DNA from: Calonectria ilicicola
Lineage: Eukaryota; Ascomycota; Sordariomycetes; Hypocreales; Nectriaceae
DNA: 64,000 nucleotides
Reading direction: 5' to 3'
Assembly (NCBI GenBank): GCA_020809705.1
Contig: CP085832.1
Coordinates: 1,674,001-1,738,000 of the forward strand
Shown here: positions 11,342 to 21,995 of the stretch, in pieces
Position numbering within the stretch: the stretch's first letter is position 1
Layout: every line of letters starts with the position of its first letter
Translations under genes and position numbers: made by a program
Notes under the pieces: generated by a model
Database searches by the model: none
The model's input: only the letters and a program-made list of their open reading frames with translations
What the model was told of the DNA's origin: nothing

Positions 11342-14300
11342 TCACAGCTCCTCATCATCAAGTTCCGAGGGCTTGAGGAGACCGCCGACCTTTTGTCGTC
11401 GCTCCATGTCAGCAGCCTTAGCATCCCGCTCTTGTTGCTCCTTTTCGACAACGAAGAGCTCGGCATTGTCACCAGCAAACTCCTTGAGGGAGATGAGGAA
11501 GTCACGCATGTTCAGGCGGAACTTGTCATACTGAGTGTTGAGAGTGAGGAGACCTTCAACGAAAGTGGTGATTTGGGCCCTAGGATATGTTAGCATGTGC
11601 TTTGGAGTTCTATGCAGCAGGTTGTAGACATACGCTTGAAGGTTAGGGAAGGCATTCTGCAGGAGGTTAGCCACAAAGTTTGCCAAAAATTCCCTGTTGT
11701 TGGTGCCTGCTGGCGCCTGGTCAGGGGTGTAGATGGGGCCCTGGATCTTGGGCTGGGTGTCATCAGCGGGGTGGACAAAGTAGAAGAGCTTCATCAAAAG
11801 CATCGACTGTGTCTTGAAACCAGCCTTGTGATCGTTGTCAGTCACAACAAAGAATACATCCTGCAGAATGGTAACGAAGAATCGTTGGAAGAATGCGTTT
11901 GCAGTCTGCACATCGGTCTTCTCGGCAATGTTGTTAACAAGCTCCAAGCACATGTTAAGACCAGCAGCTTCAACATCGCGGTTGTCGTGCTTGAATGCCC
12001 AAGAGCATGAGTCAATAACAAACTTGAACTGGTTGTTGTCCAGCTTGAGCAGGGCTGCCATGTGGTTAGCATGCGAAGTAAAGATAAGATGTAACTCAGC
12101 ATACCTGGGAAACAATGAAGGTTGATAGCACGGAGCAAGTTGAAGAATTCAACTCGGTGTTCGGGGAACTCGGAAAAGTCCTTGTTAATCATGTCAAGAG
12201 TGCACTCAAACACATTTTGCATGATGGTGGGGACCTGGTCCTCCATCAAAGCCTGGTCCAGAATTAGCATCATATCAATAAAGAAACGGCATGAATAATA
12301 CTTACAGAAAGCTTCGTAATAATGGTGGAGCAGGCTCTCAGGACCTCAGCATCGCGAGCTCCAGGAACATTTCGGTTGTAGTCAACAAGGACAGAGTCCA
12401 ACAGGGGAGGGACCATCTGGGCACGGACAGCCTGGAGATCCTCGGCCTTGTCGACGTACACCTCGATGAGCTTCAAAATCTCCTTCTTGATAGTTCGCAG
12501 ACCTCGGACCTTGGGCATCTTGGTGGCGAGTTCACCATCCCGGGCTACAGCATCAGAGATAAGGCTGCTAGTGGCGTTGTACATCTGCAGCATGTCGTGG
12601 TAGATGCGACCGATTTGAGGGTAAAAGTAAGATCCAACCGAAGAGCAGGCAGACACGTTTGTCTTCATGATGTTGCCGATAACCTTGATTGTCTCGGAGT
12701 CTTGGAGGATAGAGGGGTTCATGGTGGCCTGTTTAATGATCTCATCCCAGGCAGCATTAGGGATAGCCATAAGATCAGAAAGAAGCCTCTCCTGCTGGTG
12801 CTTGTTGCCCTGAGCAGCAACCATGTAACCGCAAGCCTCGTAAAAGGTGTGAACCTGCTGGGGAGTCAAGTCACATGTGATCTTACCCATGTTTCTCACA
12901 ATCTCCTCAATGAAAGGCTCCTGCTCGCTAGGCTGAAGAGCGACGAAGTGACGACGACATTGGCGGGCGATCTTGATAAAGGTATCGCAAGCCATGTCCT
13001 GGACACCCTCGTGGGATTCGTGCATGAACTCAAACAGCTTGTTCACGACAGTCTTGAGGAACTTCCAGTGAGCCTTGAGGAAACGGGGGTACTGGCCGAC
13101 AATGTACATGATATTACTGGCGACGACGGCCTTGTTGTCCTTTCCGCGCTTCATTTCGGTTAGTCCAAGGAGATCCTTGATGACGGTGACAAGGAATCTC
13201 TTTTCTGTCTCCTCGTTCATGGCAAGAGAAATAGAACCAATGGCCCAGCAGAGGACGTTGCAGTTGTGCCATGACCACTCAGTTCCATCAACCTGTCGAG
13301 CCAACTTTTCGGTCATGATGTTCTCGGTGTCAACCACATCCAAGTGAGTGAGATAGACCAGACACTCTCGGATAGTCTTGTACAGCTGTACGGTGTCACT
13401 CTCCTTGACAAATTCTCGCACGATTTCACCCTCGTCGTTCTCGACAATCAAGACTTCTTCGGGACGGACCATCTTCTCGATCATGACAACTCGCAAGTTG
13501 GAAAGAACCTCGTTGTACTTGTGTTTTCTTAGAGGATAGTTCATGAGAAGCGATGGGTTGGGGGCACCGCTGCCCGACATGCCTCCACCAACGGCCATAA
13601 GAGGGTTGACGTCGGTGATAGGGAGCTGCTGCATCTCCTCGTAGAGCTCCTGAACCAGCTTCAGCCAGTAGTCAAGGCAAATCTTGAAAATTTCACGGTC
13701 ATCAATCTGCGAGATTCGGATGAGGTAGTAGTGGCCGTGAATGAGATAGTCCCGGTTAGGAAGGTTCTCAATAAGCTATTTCACACGTTAGTTTTCCGAA
13801 AAAATCCCAGCTAGCTCATCATTAATAAAACCTACGTTCAAGTGCATCCCGAAAAAGTTGCAGAGAAAGAGAGCCAGGTTTTGGATAAATTCCTGATCCC
13901 TCGAGTTGCTAGTGGGGTACGTTGACTTGAGGTCCAGCGTGACCGGGATGATGTTAGCGATGGTAGTCAGGACCTCAGTGAACATCTTGACAAGCTGCTC
14001 ATCATAAGAGTTCGGCTGTCCAGGTCCACCGGTCTGAAGACCACCAATCTCGGTGAGGCACTGCAGTGTGATGTTTCGGAACTCGGGAGTCGAAAGGAAG
14101 CGGGTTCGCAGGGTTTCAATAAGCGGAGTCTCGAAAATGTAGCCGAGGGGAATCCAGTTGCAGAAGCGGAGAAGGGTCTCAAGAGTGGCCTTGACCAGGC
14201 TGGTCTGGGTAGCGGTGTTGAGAACCTCCTGGCAGAGGTTGAAAATTTGTGAGAACTCGGCGCACATGGTCTGCTTGAGGTTGCGAGTCTTTGTCGAGGT

Positions 14301-15159
14301 CATCTGCTCAGCAGAGTAGTCGAACACCTCTTCGGAGAGCAAACGCAGAATGATCATGTTGTTCTCGCAGATGGATAGGTTAGAGTGGCAGGAAGAGATG
14401 ATCTCATTGATGAAGGTGGGCCAGTTGTGTGGCCACTCCTGCTTGAGGACGGAAACGAGGACGAGATTGAGCTTGTTGAGCAGAGTTTTTTGGGAGCGCA
14501 ACGACTCCTCCGTGCTTGAGCACTGGATGATGAACTGAACAATGAAGTTTCGGATTCCTAGAGGCAGCAAAATCAGCATAGACTCATACAGAGTGTAAGC
14601 GGATATACGGACCTTGGCACTGCTCCCGGGGGAGAACCTTCCACCTCGTCATGATGACATGGTCCAAAACCTGGAGACCCAAATCTGTCGAGGAAAAAAA
14701 AAAGTCAGTTCACCCGTATATAAGTTTTCGAGCACGTTTGTGATGTTGCGGTTGCTGTTGGAAGCTCGGAGCTTGGAGCAGGCAGCTGGAAGAGGAGCAG
14801 GCGGGGGAAAACGCACACTTGGTTTGGGGATATTGCGCGTCGGAGAGGATCTTGTCAACCATGAGCCAGGCATCGGGGTCTTCCTTGAACTGCGCACGCT
14901 GTTAGAATATGCCCCACGTTTGGAGACAGGGAGCTGAAGAGTTTTTCATACCTGGTTGAGGGCAGCCTGGGCGGCTTTTTGCTGCACGGGAGAAAACGTG
15001 GTCAGCTTCTCTTCAAGTTCTTCATGCGAGGCTGGCGCGCGGGGCCCAAAGGTGAAAAAAGAAATGGACGTGCGGGCAGCACCAAGGACATACCTGCTCA
15101 CCGCGACCTTCATAGAAGGAGCGGACGAGATTGTCCAGCTCGTCGATAGAGATAGCCAT
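11342..15159 (-). CDS. CRM1: Exportin-1 (CRM1/XPO1), nuclear export receptor
   Basis: Karyopherin-beta that binds leucine-rich nuclear export signals with Ran-GTP and carries cargo through nuclear pores. Read as nine exons: 15159-15094, 14981-14952, 14889-14817, 14684-14613, 14557-13836, 13775-12306, 12252-12105, 12054-11634 and 11579-11342. All introns are GT-AG, phases close, and the product is 1079 aa, the normal family length. It starts [20 protein letters not shown], has the CRIME-type N-terminal repeats ([11 protein letters not shown]), the central cargo-groove region ([36 protein letters not shown]), and the C-terminal [14 protein letters not shown] tail typical of filamentous fungi. 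The residue matching the leptomycin-reactive cysteine is Thr527 (codon at 13158-13160). Four of the introns fall in the first 90 codons, a common fungal pattern. Confidence is very high. Confidence 0.97.
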
Positions 15160-16780
15160 GCTGGACGGCGGGCGCACGGCGGGGAGCGTCTTTGCGAGAA
15201 TGCGGGCGGCGGTTGCGGTGGTGGCGGGCAAGGCGGGGGAGATGGTAGCAAAAGAGCCCCAGCCAAGCAGGGAAAAGAATCAAGACACGGCCGAGGTCGA
15301 GCGGCGCACGAGCAAAAGAGCGAGGAAGAGGGGAAAGGGCGCGGGCGCGGTCGTGGGAAAGTCGAACAAGCCGGGGGACACGCGACGAGGGGGAAGGAGG
15401 AGAGGAAGGAGGAGAAGAAAGGTCGACGTCGGTGAAGTGAGGTGAGGTGAGAAGAGATGGAGAGGTTTGGATGGAGAGCCGGAGAGATAACCTGCCAAGG
15501 CAAAGCCCCTCAGGCTCAGGCTGAACTACTGTTTGGCGGCGTCGTTGGCAATGGGCGCTGTAGTGGATAGTGGGGTGGCCGCTCAGTGGCCCAGGGCACT
15601 GTACAGGGCCGGGTTTAGTGGATTGGAAGGCCGCCCCGCCTGGCGACAAACAGCATAGGTAATAGCAACTACCTAACGGCAACATCAGGGAATCCACTGT
15701 GGTTCAAGGGCCGAGGTCAGCCAGTGGCCATAGCAGGCCCGTCAGGCCCGTCAGGCCCAGCGTTGTAGCAGGCTGGCCAGCACACGCGCGCACACAACTG
15801 AGCATCACATCCCATCCCATCAAAGGCTTCACCCTCAGCCCAGGCGAGGCGGGCGGCGGCGGGGACTGCGGACACTTGGACTTGCACACAAAGAGGGGAG
15901 CAAGCGAGCAGGGAGGAGGAGAAGAGGGGAGGGGCAATCTCCCCCCGTCACAAGTACCCGAGACCTTCTCCCACCACGCTGGTTCCGCGCCCCAGGTGAG
16001 CCGGCGACTTTTAACCCAGCAACCCGACACCGCTAATTGTGCGGTCTCTCGAAGACGCAGCCTAGCAACCATGACGCCGTGGCCCAGGTACCAGGTACAT
16101 GTGACGGAAATGCCGTTCTTTGTTCCCTTGCCTTGCCTTGCCCAACCTTCTGCTTTTGCTGGGTACATGCATGTTCATGCTCTTTGTCTGTCTTGCCGTG
16201 TCATGCCTTGTACCTTAAGTGGCCAATTCCCATGTCTGCGGATGGACAGAGCTCACATTTAAGTCCGTCGGGGCCATGGTTGCTTTTGCGCTGCGCAGCA
16301 TCACCCGCGCCGGCTCTTTGGACACACCACTGTCGTGTTCACGCAAGCTCCGTATTATTAATACCGGTAAGGCTGTTTCACTATGCAAACGCCATGCACA
16401 CCACACTCGCCTTGCCTAGCCAAGACTCCCTTTGTAAAGCCAACGAGACAAGCCCCCATTGTCATTGTCGCGGGTAGCAAAAGTCTTAACTCCAGCCACC
16501 ACACCCACAACCGCCACCGCCGCAGCTACGCGCGCGCTAGGCACATCCACGTCTGCAAATCATGCACGGTCCCTAGCTGCGAATATCGACCTAGTCACAA
16601 TCACCTTGCATCTCTTGGCACTAGTGTGACCAAATCATGTCTATCAAATATGTTTATATTTTATTTATTTGTATCTCGTTTATATCCCTTGCCGCCTGCC
16701 GTTCTAATTAGACAGATGTAGAACACTGATCATGACATCCAACCCCTTTTCGTCTAAGCGCCCGTTATCGTCGTCATCGT
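15160..16780. other. Intergenic, exportin-1 promoter side
   Basis: About 1.6 kb between the start of exportin-1 and the 3' end of the aminotransferase gene. A purine-rich stretch (15340-15480 on +) would be the CT-rich leader of exportin-1. A GGCCCGTCA unit is repeated near 15737-15761. No gene recognised. Confidence 0.55.
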
Positions 16781-18546
16781 TTAAGCCTTGTATCCAGACT
16801 CGGCCAGGGACTCCTGCAGAGCAGCAAGAGCCTTCTCAATGTGTCCACGGCTGGGGTCCAACTGTTCATGTCATGCATTAGCAACTTGCTCGCTTCGCTT
16901 CTTTTAAGTTATTCCAATTTCACGTACCGCGCTGACACCCATATGTCCAAATCGAATGTATCGGGTGGCAATCGCCTTGTGAATACCACCAGCAAACACC
17001 ACACCCTTGGCGCCCAGCTTGGGGAGGACATCGGCAATCTGGACGTTCTCGGGCAGGTAAATGGCAGTCATGGCGTGGGCCTGGTCCTCGGGCTTAGTGG
17101 CCACGACCTTCAGGCCGAGGTCAGCGACGGCCTTCTTAACCTTGTCAGAAATCTCGATGTGCTTCTGGAACTGCTCGGAGAGGGGCTTCGAGAGGATCTG
17201 AGTAAGTGCGGTGTGGAGGGCGTGGATGAGCTGGGGAGAAGGAGTGGCAAAGTATGAGGGCTTCTTGGCCTCGTAGTTGCGCATAACTATCACATGTCAG
17301 CAACGGCGCATATTCACCAACCTTTGAGGCGACTTACTGGGAGTCCAGTTCTTAAGAGAGGCAAAGTAGGCGGGGATAGGGGTCTTGCGGCTCTCGAAGG
17401 TCTGGACAGCACGGCTGCTGAAGAAGGAAATTGACAAACCGGCAGGGCAGCCGATAGCCTTCTGACTGGCAGTCACGACAACATCCAGACCCCACTCGTC
17501 AAAGGCAATCTCCTCGCAGGCGACACTGCAAACACCATCGACGACGATGAGGGTCTCGGGGGACACACGTCGGACAGTAGCGGCCAGGTTCTTAAGCTCG
17601 CTAAGGACACCGGTCGAGGTATCGACGTGGGTAACGGTAAGGACCTTGTACTTCTTCTCGGAAAGGGCCTTCTCGACATCCTCGAGCTGGGGGCGGCCAC
17701 CAACAACACCATCGAGCTTGGTCACGTTCGCGCCGTAGGTTCGCAGGCAGTCGGCAAAGCCATCACCGAAGTAACCAGTGCTGAGGACGAGGACATCCTC
17801 ACCAGCCTCAACCAAGTTGGCGGCAACAATATCCCAACCAAGGGTACCAGAGCCAGAGATGACGTAGGGCTGGGCGGCGGGGTCGGTCGACTGGAAGAGC
17901 TTACGGACGAGAGTAAGGGTCTCGCCAAAGGTGTTGACAAAGCCAGGGCCGACATGGCTCTCACTAAATAACGAACATCAATTGTTAGTGATGTGATGAT
18001 GGAATGGCAGGATAGAAGCAATCGTATGACGTCGTTGTCATGAAACAACAATGGGGCTCCATACCTGTAGTGGCTCATGGACTGGAGGACGGCATCGTCA
18101 AACTCGATGGGCCCGGGGATGAGCAGGGTGGGGTGGGGGGGCTGAGACGACATGGTGGGTGATGTAGAGAATTGACGCTGTTGCTGCTTGTGGGAAGAAG
18201 CTGGGGATGTCTGCGTTGAAGTAGTCGAGGGTGAGGCCATCAAATGTCCAGAGACGAGAGAGATCCTCCCCGCCGAGTCGACGGCGGAGGAGGGGCTCTC
18301 GGCGGACAGGTCCGGCTTGCGGGGCTCCATCAGGAATGCACTGTGATGCAGCCTGCTGCTGCGATTGAGTTGGGGGCGGGCTGCTGCCACGGCACTAATT
18401 GGACGCGCTGCACGGGCCGCGAATGCTGCTACGACACCACCACGTCTCGATCCTAGCACGCCTACCGCCGAAACGGTCGGTCGCTGCAACAGCGCCAGCT
18501 TCACTAGGACAGGCGTGGAGCCTGCAGAGGGCGCGGGCAAAGGCAC
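16781..18546 (-). CDS. AGX1: Alanine-glyoxylate / serine-pyruvate aminotransferase, possible mitochondrial presequence
   Basis: Class V PLP-dependent aminotransferase that converts glyoxylate and alanine to glycine and pyruvate. Exons: 18546-18065, 17963-17338, 17286-16928 and 16861-16781; phases join and the longest product is 515 aa. The catalytic core begins at MSSQPPHPTLLIPGPIEF (Met132, codon at 18153) and would give 384 aa, the usual family length. The PLP lysine is in TASQKAIGCPAG (Lys329, or Lys198 from the internal start), and substrate loops HVGPGF and GSGTLGWD are present. The 131 residues before the core are rich in Arg, Ala and Ser and almost free of acidic residues at first, ending RQFSTSPT, which resembles a mitochondrial processing site. 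Other in-frame Mets are at 73 and 103. The C-terminus (ESGYKA) is not a PTS1. The enzyme call is firm; which start is used is open. Confidence 0.92.
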
Positions 18547-19368
18547 CGAAGCAAATGGGTGCGCCGAGGTGGCAATGCCAGCGGGTAGGCTTCCGACTCC
18601 GGGGTGTCGGCGTCGGGTGTGCTGGATGCCAGCAGCGCAGTTCAGTGGACGACTCGGAAAGCGGCCGAGGGAGTGTGCTGTGCTGCGTGCGAATGGGTTT
18701 TGAGGGTTTATCCAAAGCGAGCGAGGGGGGGAAGATGGAGAGTGCTCCGCTCAGGAGAGGTGGGAGAGCAGGCAGAGCAGAAGCAGAACAAAACAGGCGC
18801 AGGGGATTTGTAAATAAAAAACAGGCGCCCCAGCGGTCTTCTGTGCTCTCACCATTTTCCGTGCCCACTTGCTGCGCTGCCGCTCGCGCCCCCTGAGCTC
18901 GCTCTCTGTTACCTCTTCTCCCGTCCCTTGTTTTCTCTGCTGTGCTGTGAAGCGTTGAGGACTGGGGCCGGTTCCGGCGGGGGAGCAATCTGTGCTAAGA
19001 AACAACCCCCCTCCCCTCCTCTCTTCCCCCACGATCCACTCGCTGCTTGGAGGGGCTCGACCTTCGGACCTGCGTCGGCATGTTGGTCCGAGGGCCTCTG
19101 AGCCTCGAGACGACGTCTAGTGTAGATGCTCGCCATCAAATCGGGTTCCAAGCCGATCTCTCAAACTGTTTCGAAGAAAGCGCTGCCTAAGCATGAGAAG
19201 GGATATCATTATAAAAGTAACTAGTAGTATACATGTATCATCATGAGAGGTTGCAGTCTGGTTGCTGCGCCGCCTACCCTAAACAAGAACGCCCAGCCAA
19301 AAAGGAATCCCACGCGGGGTGGCCTTACCATAACTCCCGGAGCCTCTTTGTTCTATATATCATCCATT
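18547..19368. other. Intergenic, aminotransferase promoter side
   Basis: About 0.8 kb between the aminotransferase start and the 3' end of the hydrolase gene. Purine-rich on the + strand near 18715-18790, consistent with a CT-rich leader for the minus-strand gene. No gene recognised. Confidence 0.5.
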
Positions 19369-20415
19369 TCAGGCAATCCCCATGTAGAATTTGAAGATCT
19401 TGGCCGCACCGTCTTCCCACTGAACGTCGTTTTGCAAGTGATGTCCAGCACCCTCGACAATCTCCATCTGCACACCCTCACCCTCGGTGTCAGCCCCCTC
19501 TCGATAAAACTCTGTGGTTTCCTCTGTCACCCTGGGGGGCATCAGCTTATCCTGAGAGCCTGACATGACCAGGACCTTTGTGCCGCTGGGACCCCCGTTG
19601 TTGACGTGTCGCAGCACCGAGCTTGCCGTTGCAAAGGGCTTCATCATGCTGAATGGCCACAGATAGCTCTCATACCTGTTCATTCGCTGCTGGAAGGGGA
19701 TCACCGATGACAGAGGGAACTGGTCACCGAAGAATGCACGCTTTGTGAGCATGGGGTGTGAGAGCGGCGAGTTGGAGTGCCATCCGTGGAGCATGAGACG
19801 GATGGTGAACCATGGGTCGAGCTTGGCCCAGTTCCAATATATACCCATGCTGTGACGATTTTCATTAGCGTCCGAGTCCCACGTTTGACTACAACTATAT
19901 TGTATGATTGATACTTACGACCCATAGGCTGGGACTGCACCTAGTAGTGCCAATCCCTTGACGTTGACCTTGCCCTCAGACAGGACGGCCTGGGCCAGGC
20001 CGCCGCCGCTAGAGTGACCAACGAGGACGACTTCGCTGCCCTCGCGGTTCTGTACCCATTCGATGCCGGTAACGAGATCCTCGCCGAGTCTCTTCCGCGT
20101 GGTCTGGAAAAGCATGCTAAAGTATGAGGGATACCACGAGTCGCCGTGGCCACGCAGGGAAATGGCGTAGCAGGGGACACCACGAGCGGCGAGGTACCGC
20201 ATGTACTCCGCCCAGACCCAGGCACCGCCCATGCCACCATGGCAGAAGAAGACGGGCGGACCAGCTGGTTCCTCTGTGGGCGTTGCGGAGAGCATCTCAA
20301 GGGTGCCCCAGGGTGTGTCAACCCAGTGGCGCTTGAGGCCTTCGGGGACGGGCGAAGGGTCGCCCGAAGGCCGGGAGTAGGAAAGCCACTGGTAGCTGAG
20401 ATGGAAGTTGAACAT
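19369..20415 (-). CDS. Alpha/beta hydrolase (serine hydrolase)
   Basis: Two exons, 20415-19919 and 19849-19369, giving 325 aa. The fold is recognisable: oxyanion-hole segment FFCHGGMGGA near residue 57, the RGHGDS loop at 88-93, the nucleophile elbow G-H-S-S-G with Ser135, the acid Asp266 in SGSQDKLMPP, and His292/293 in VEGAGHHLQND. A catalytic triad is therefore complete. No signal peptide is evident, although the first 15 residues are moderately hydrophobic. The substrate is unknown; the family includes lipases, esterases and haloperoxidase-like enzymes. A TATA-like element lies about 150 bp upstream. No functional link to its neighbours is visible. Confidence 0.88.
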
Positions 20416-20560
20416 TGGCGGCGGTGATGGGATGAAGCAAGTGTTTGGAGAGAGTTAGATAGAGGCGGTGTGAGGTATATGTATGTACGACTCGCACCGT
20501 TATCTTATTGCGGTGGTTTAGCGACGGGAAGAGAATCTCTGCCCAAACGTAGCCCTGCCC

Positions 20561-20570
20561 AATATATAGG
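20561..20570 (-). promoter_or_regulatory. Probable TATA element of the alpha/beta hydrolase gene
   Basis: Read on the minus strand this is CCTATATATT, about 146-155 bp before the ATG at 20415. Position and sequence fit a fungal TATA box; there is no other support. Confidence 0.45.
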
Positions 20571-21995
20571 GTTAGGAAGATCCAGCCCTCGGTTTTGCTT
20601 TCACGACGGCTACACACATGGCAATGGACAATCACACGTAACGGCCAATGCAGACCTTCATGGTTGCATACTACAACGTTGGCCATAAGCCTCAGCCATC
20701 AGCCTCTTTTTTTTTTATCCCGCGAAAATCGGTGCTAGATGGCAGCCCCGGAAGAAACAGGAACGCTACTTTCGGCGACCTAAAAAAAAAAAAAAAGCCA
20801 CACTAAGAGAATATTCACAGAGCAGTTTCTAGAGAAGCACGGAGAATCCCCTTCACAAACTCTGTCTTGCCGGGCTAATGTCCTAGTTGCATTGGTGGTT
20901 TATGAACAGTTCATCGGTGAGATTGAGTGGAAATGCTGATCCTGGTCGTGGGTCGCGGAATGTCCAGCCAGCTGTCTAGTTGAAAAAAAATGCGAGGTTT
21001 CGTCACTTTTTCCCCCTCGGCTGTGACTCACAAATGATACCTAATTATCCTCAAAAATGACATCCTTTTTTGAATTAGAATTTTGCTTACTTTTTGGCTT
21101 GTGAATTTGGACGGATGCTTGGATTCCGATGGTTTTCGTGGCTCCCGACTTTTAGCTATCATATGACTGGCTACAACACATCCCCATGCACTCAGCATCC
21201 ATCATGTCTCCTCTGAATTAGACTGTTCAGTACTATTATCGCCCAGGATCATTCCCATCAAATTCCCGACGGTTCCCGTCGCTGCATGGTCAGCAGGCTT
21301 AATTTTTGCAGTTTGTATTTACCGACACATTGGATTGCTCCACAGCACGCGAGCAGGGCTGAGCAAGATCTGGTCGAAGTGGCTTGGGGTGGGCTTTATG
21401 CCGAAATTTTCGTATTGGACCCGAGCTTGTAGGAATTTCCCGACTCTTTGCTCTTGTGACCGAGAATGTCCTCGCGGTTGATTTCCTTTTTCTTCTCCTT
21501 TGTTCTCTTCCCACTGTGGATTCAGACCGCAAGAAGAAACGGCAGGGCCCACAATGGCCCAAGGAGACATGGGGCGCCTTGGGAGACTGATCTGTTATTG
21601 ACCTAATTGGTCCTGGTCATGATGGGGATACCTCGTTTACGCGAGCAAAAAACCCCGCCAAGCTGATGCGTTGGCACGTCTATGGTTCTTTTTCAGAGAT
21701 GCGAACGGGTACACCTCCTCATTTGGGTGGGAATTCGTGTCCTTGTTTAGACCCAAAGCAAAATAATAACAACAAATATACTATAGACTAATAAAAAAGA
21801 AAATAAAACACAAAACAAACATAGATATATATAACACAAGCTGCATAATAGTCGTTCATATTATACATTTTTAGACTATTTTTTATTTATTTTCTTCGAA
21901 TACCATTTTTTTTTTTAAATAACAAAAGAACTATTTTTTTTCTTTGATATATGCCTCATCACTCATCTACTCGTCTGACACATTGATCCAAAACT
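20571..21995. other. Intergenic, AT-rich in part
   Basis: About 1.4 kb between the hydrolase promoter and the 3' end of PRMT5. Several A or T homopolymers (20707-20716, 20780-20794) and a strongly AT-rich stretch at 21755-21960. Short open frames near 21300-21590 overlap on both strands and have no family character. Confidence 0.5.

Noticed and set aside
12291..13163. A 290-codon plus-strand frame opposite exportin-1
   Set aside because: A shadow of the conserved exportin-1 exon; no independent features.
14946..15697. Minus-strand frames of 185 and 195 codons upstream of exportin-1
   Set aside because: They run through the exportin-1 leader and its first introns in other frames; composition is low-complexity Ser/Pro/Arg.
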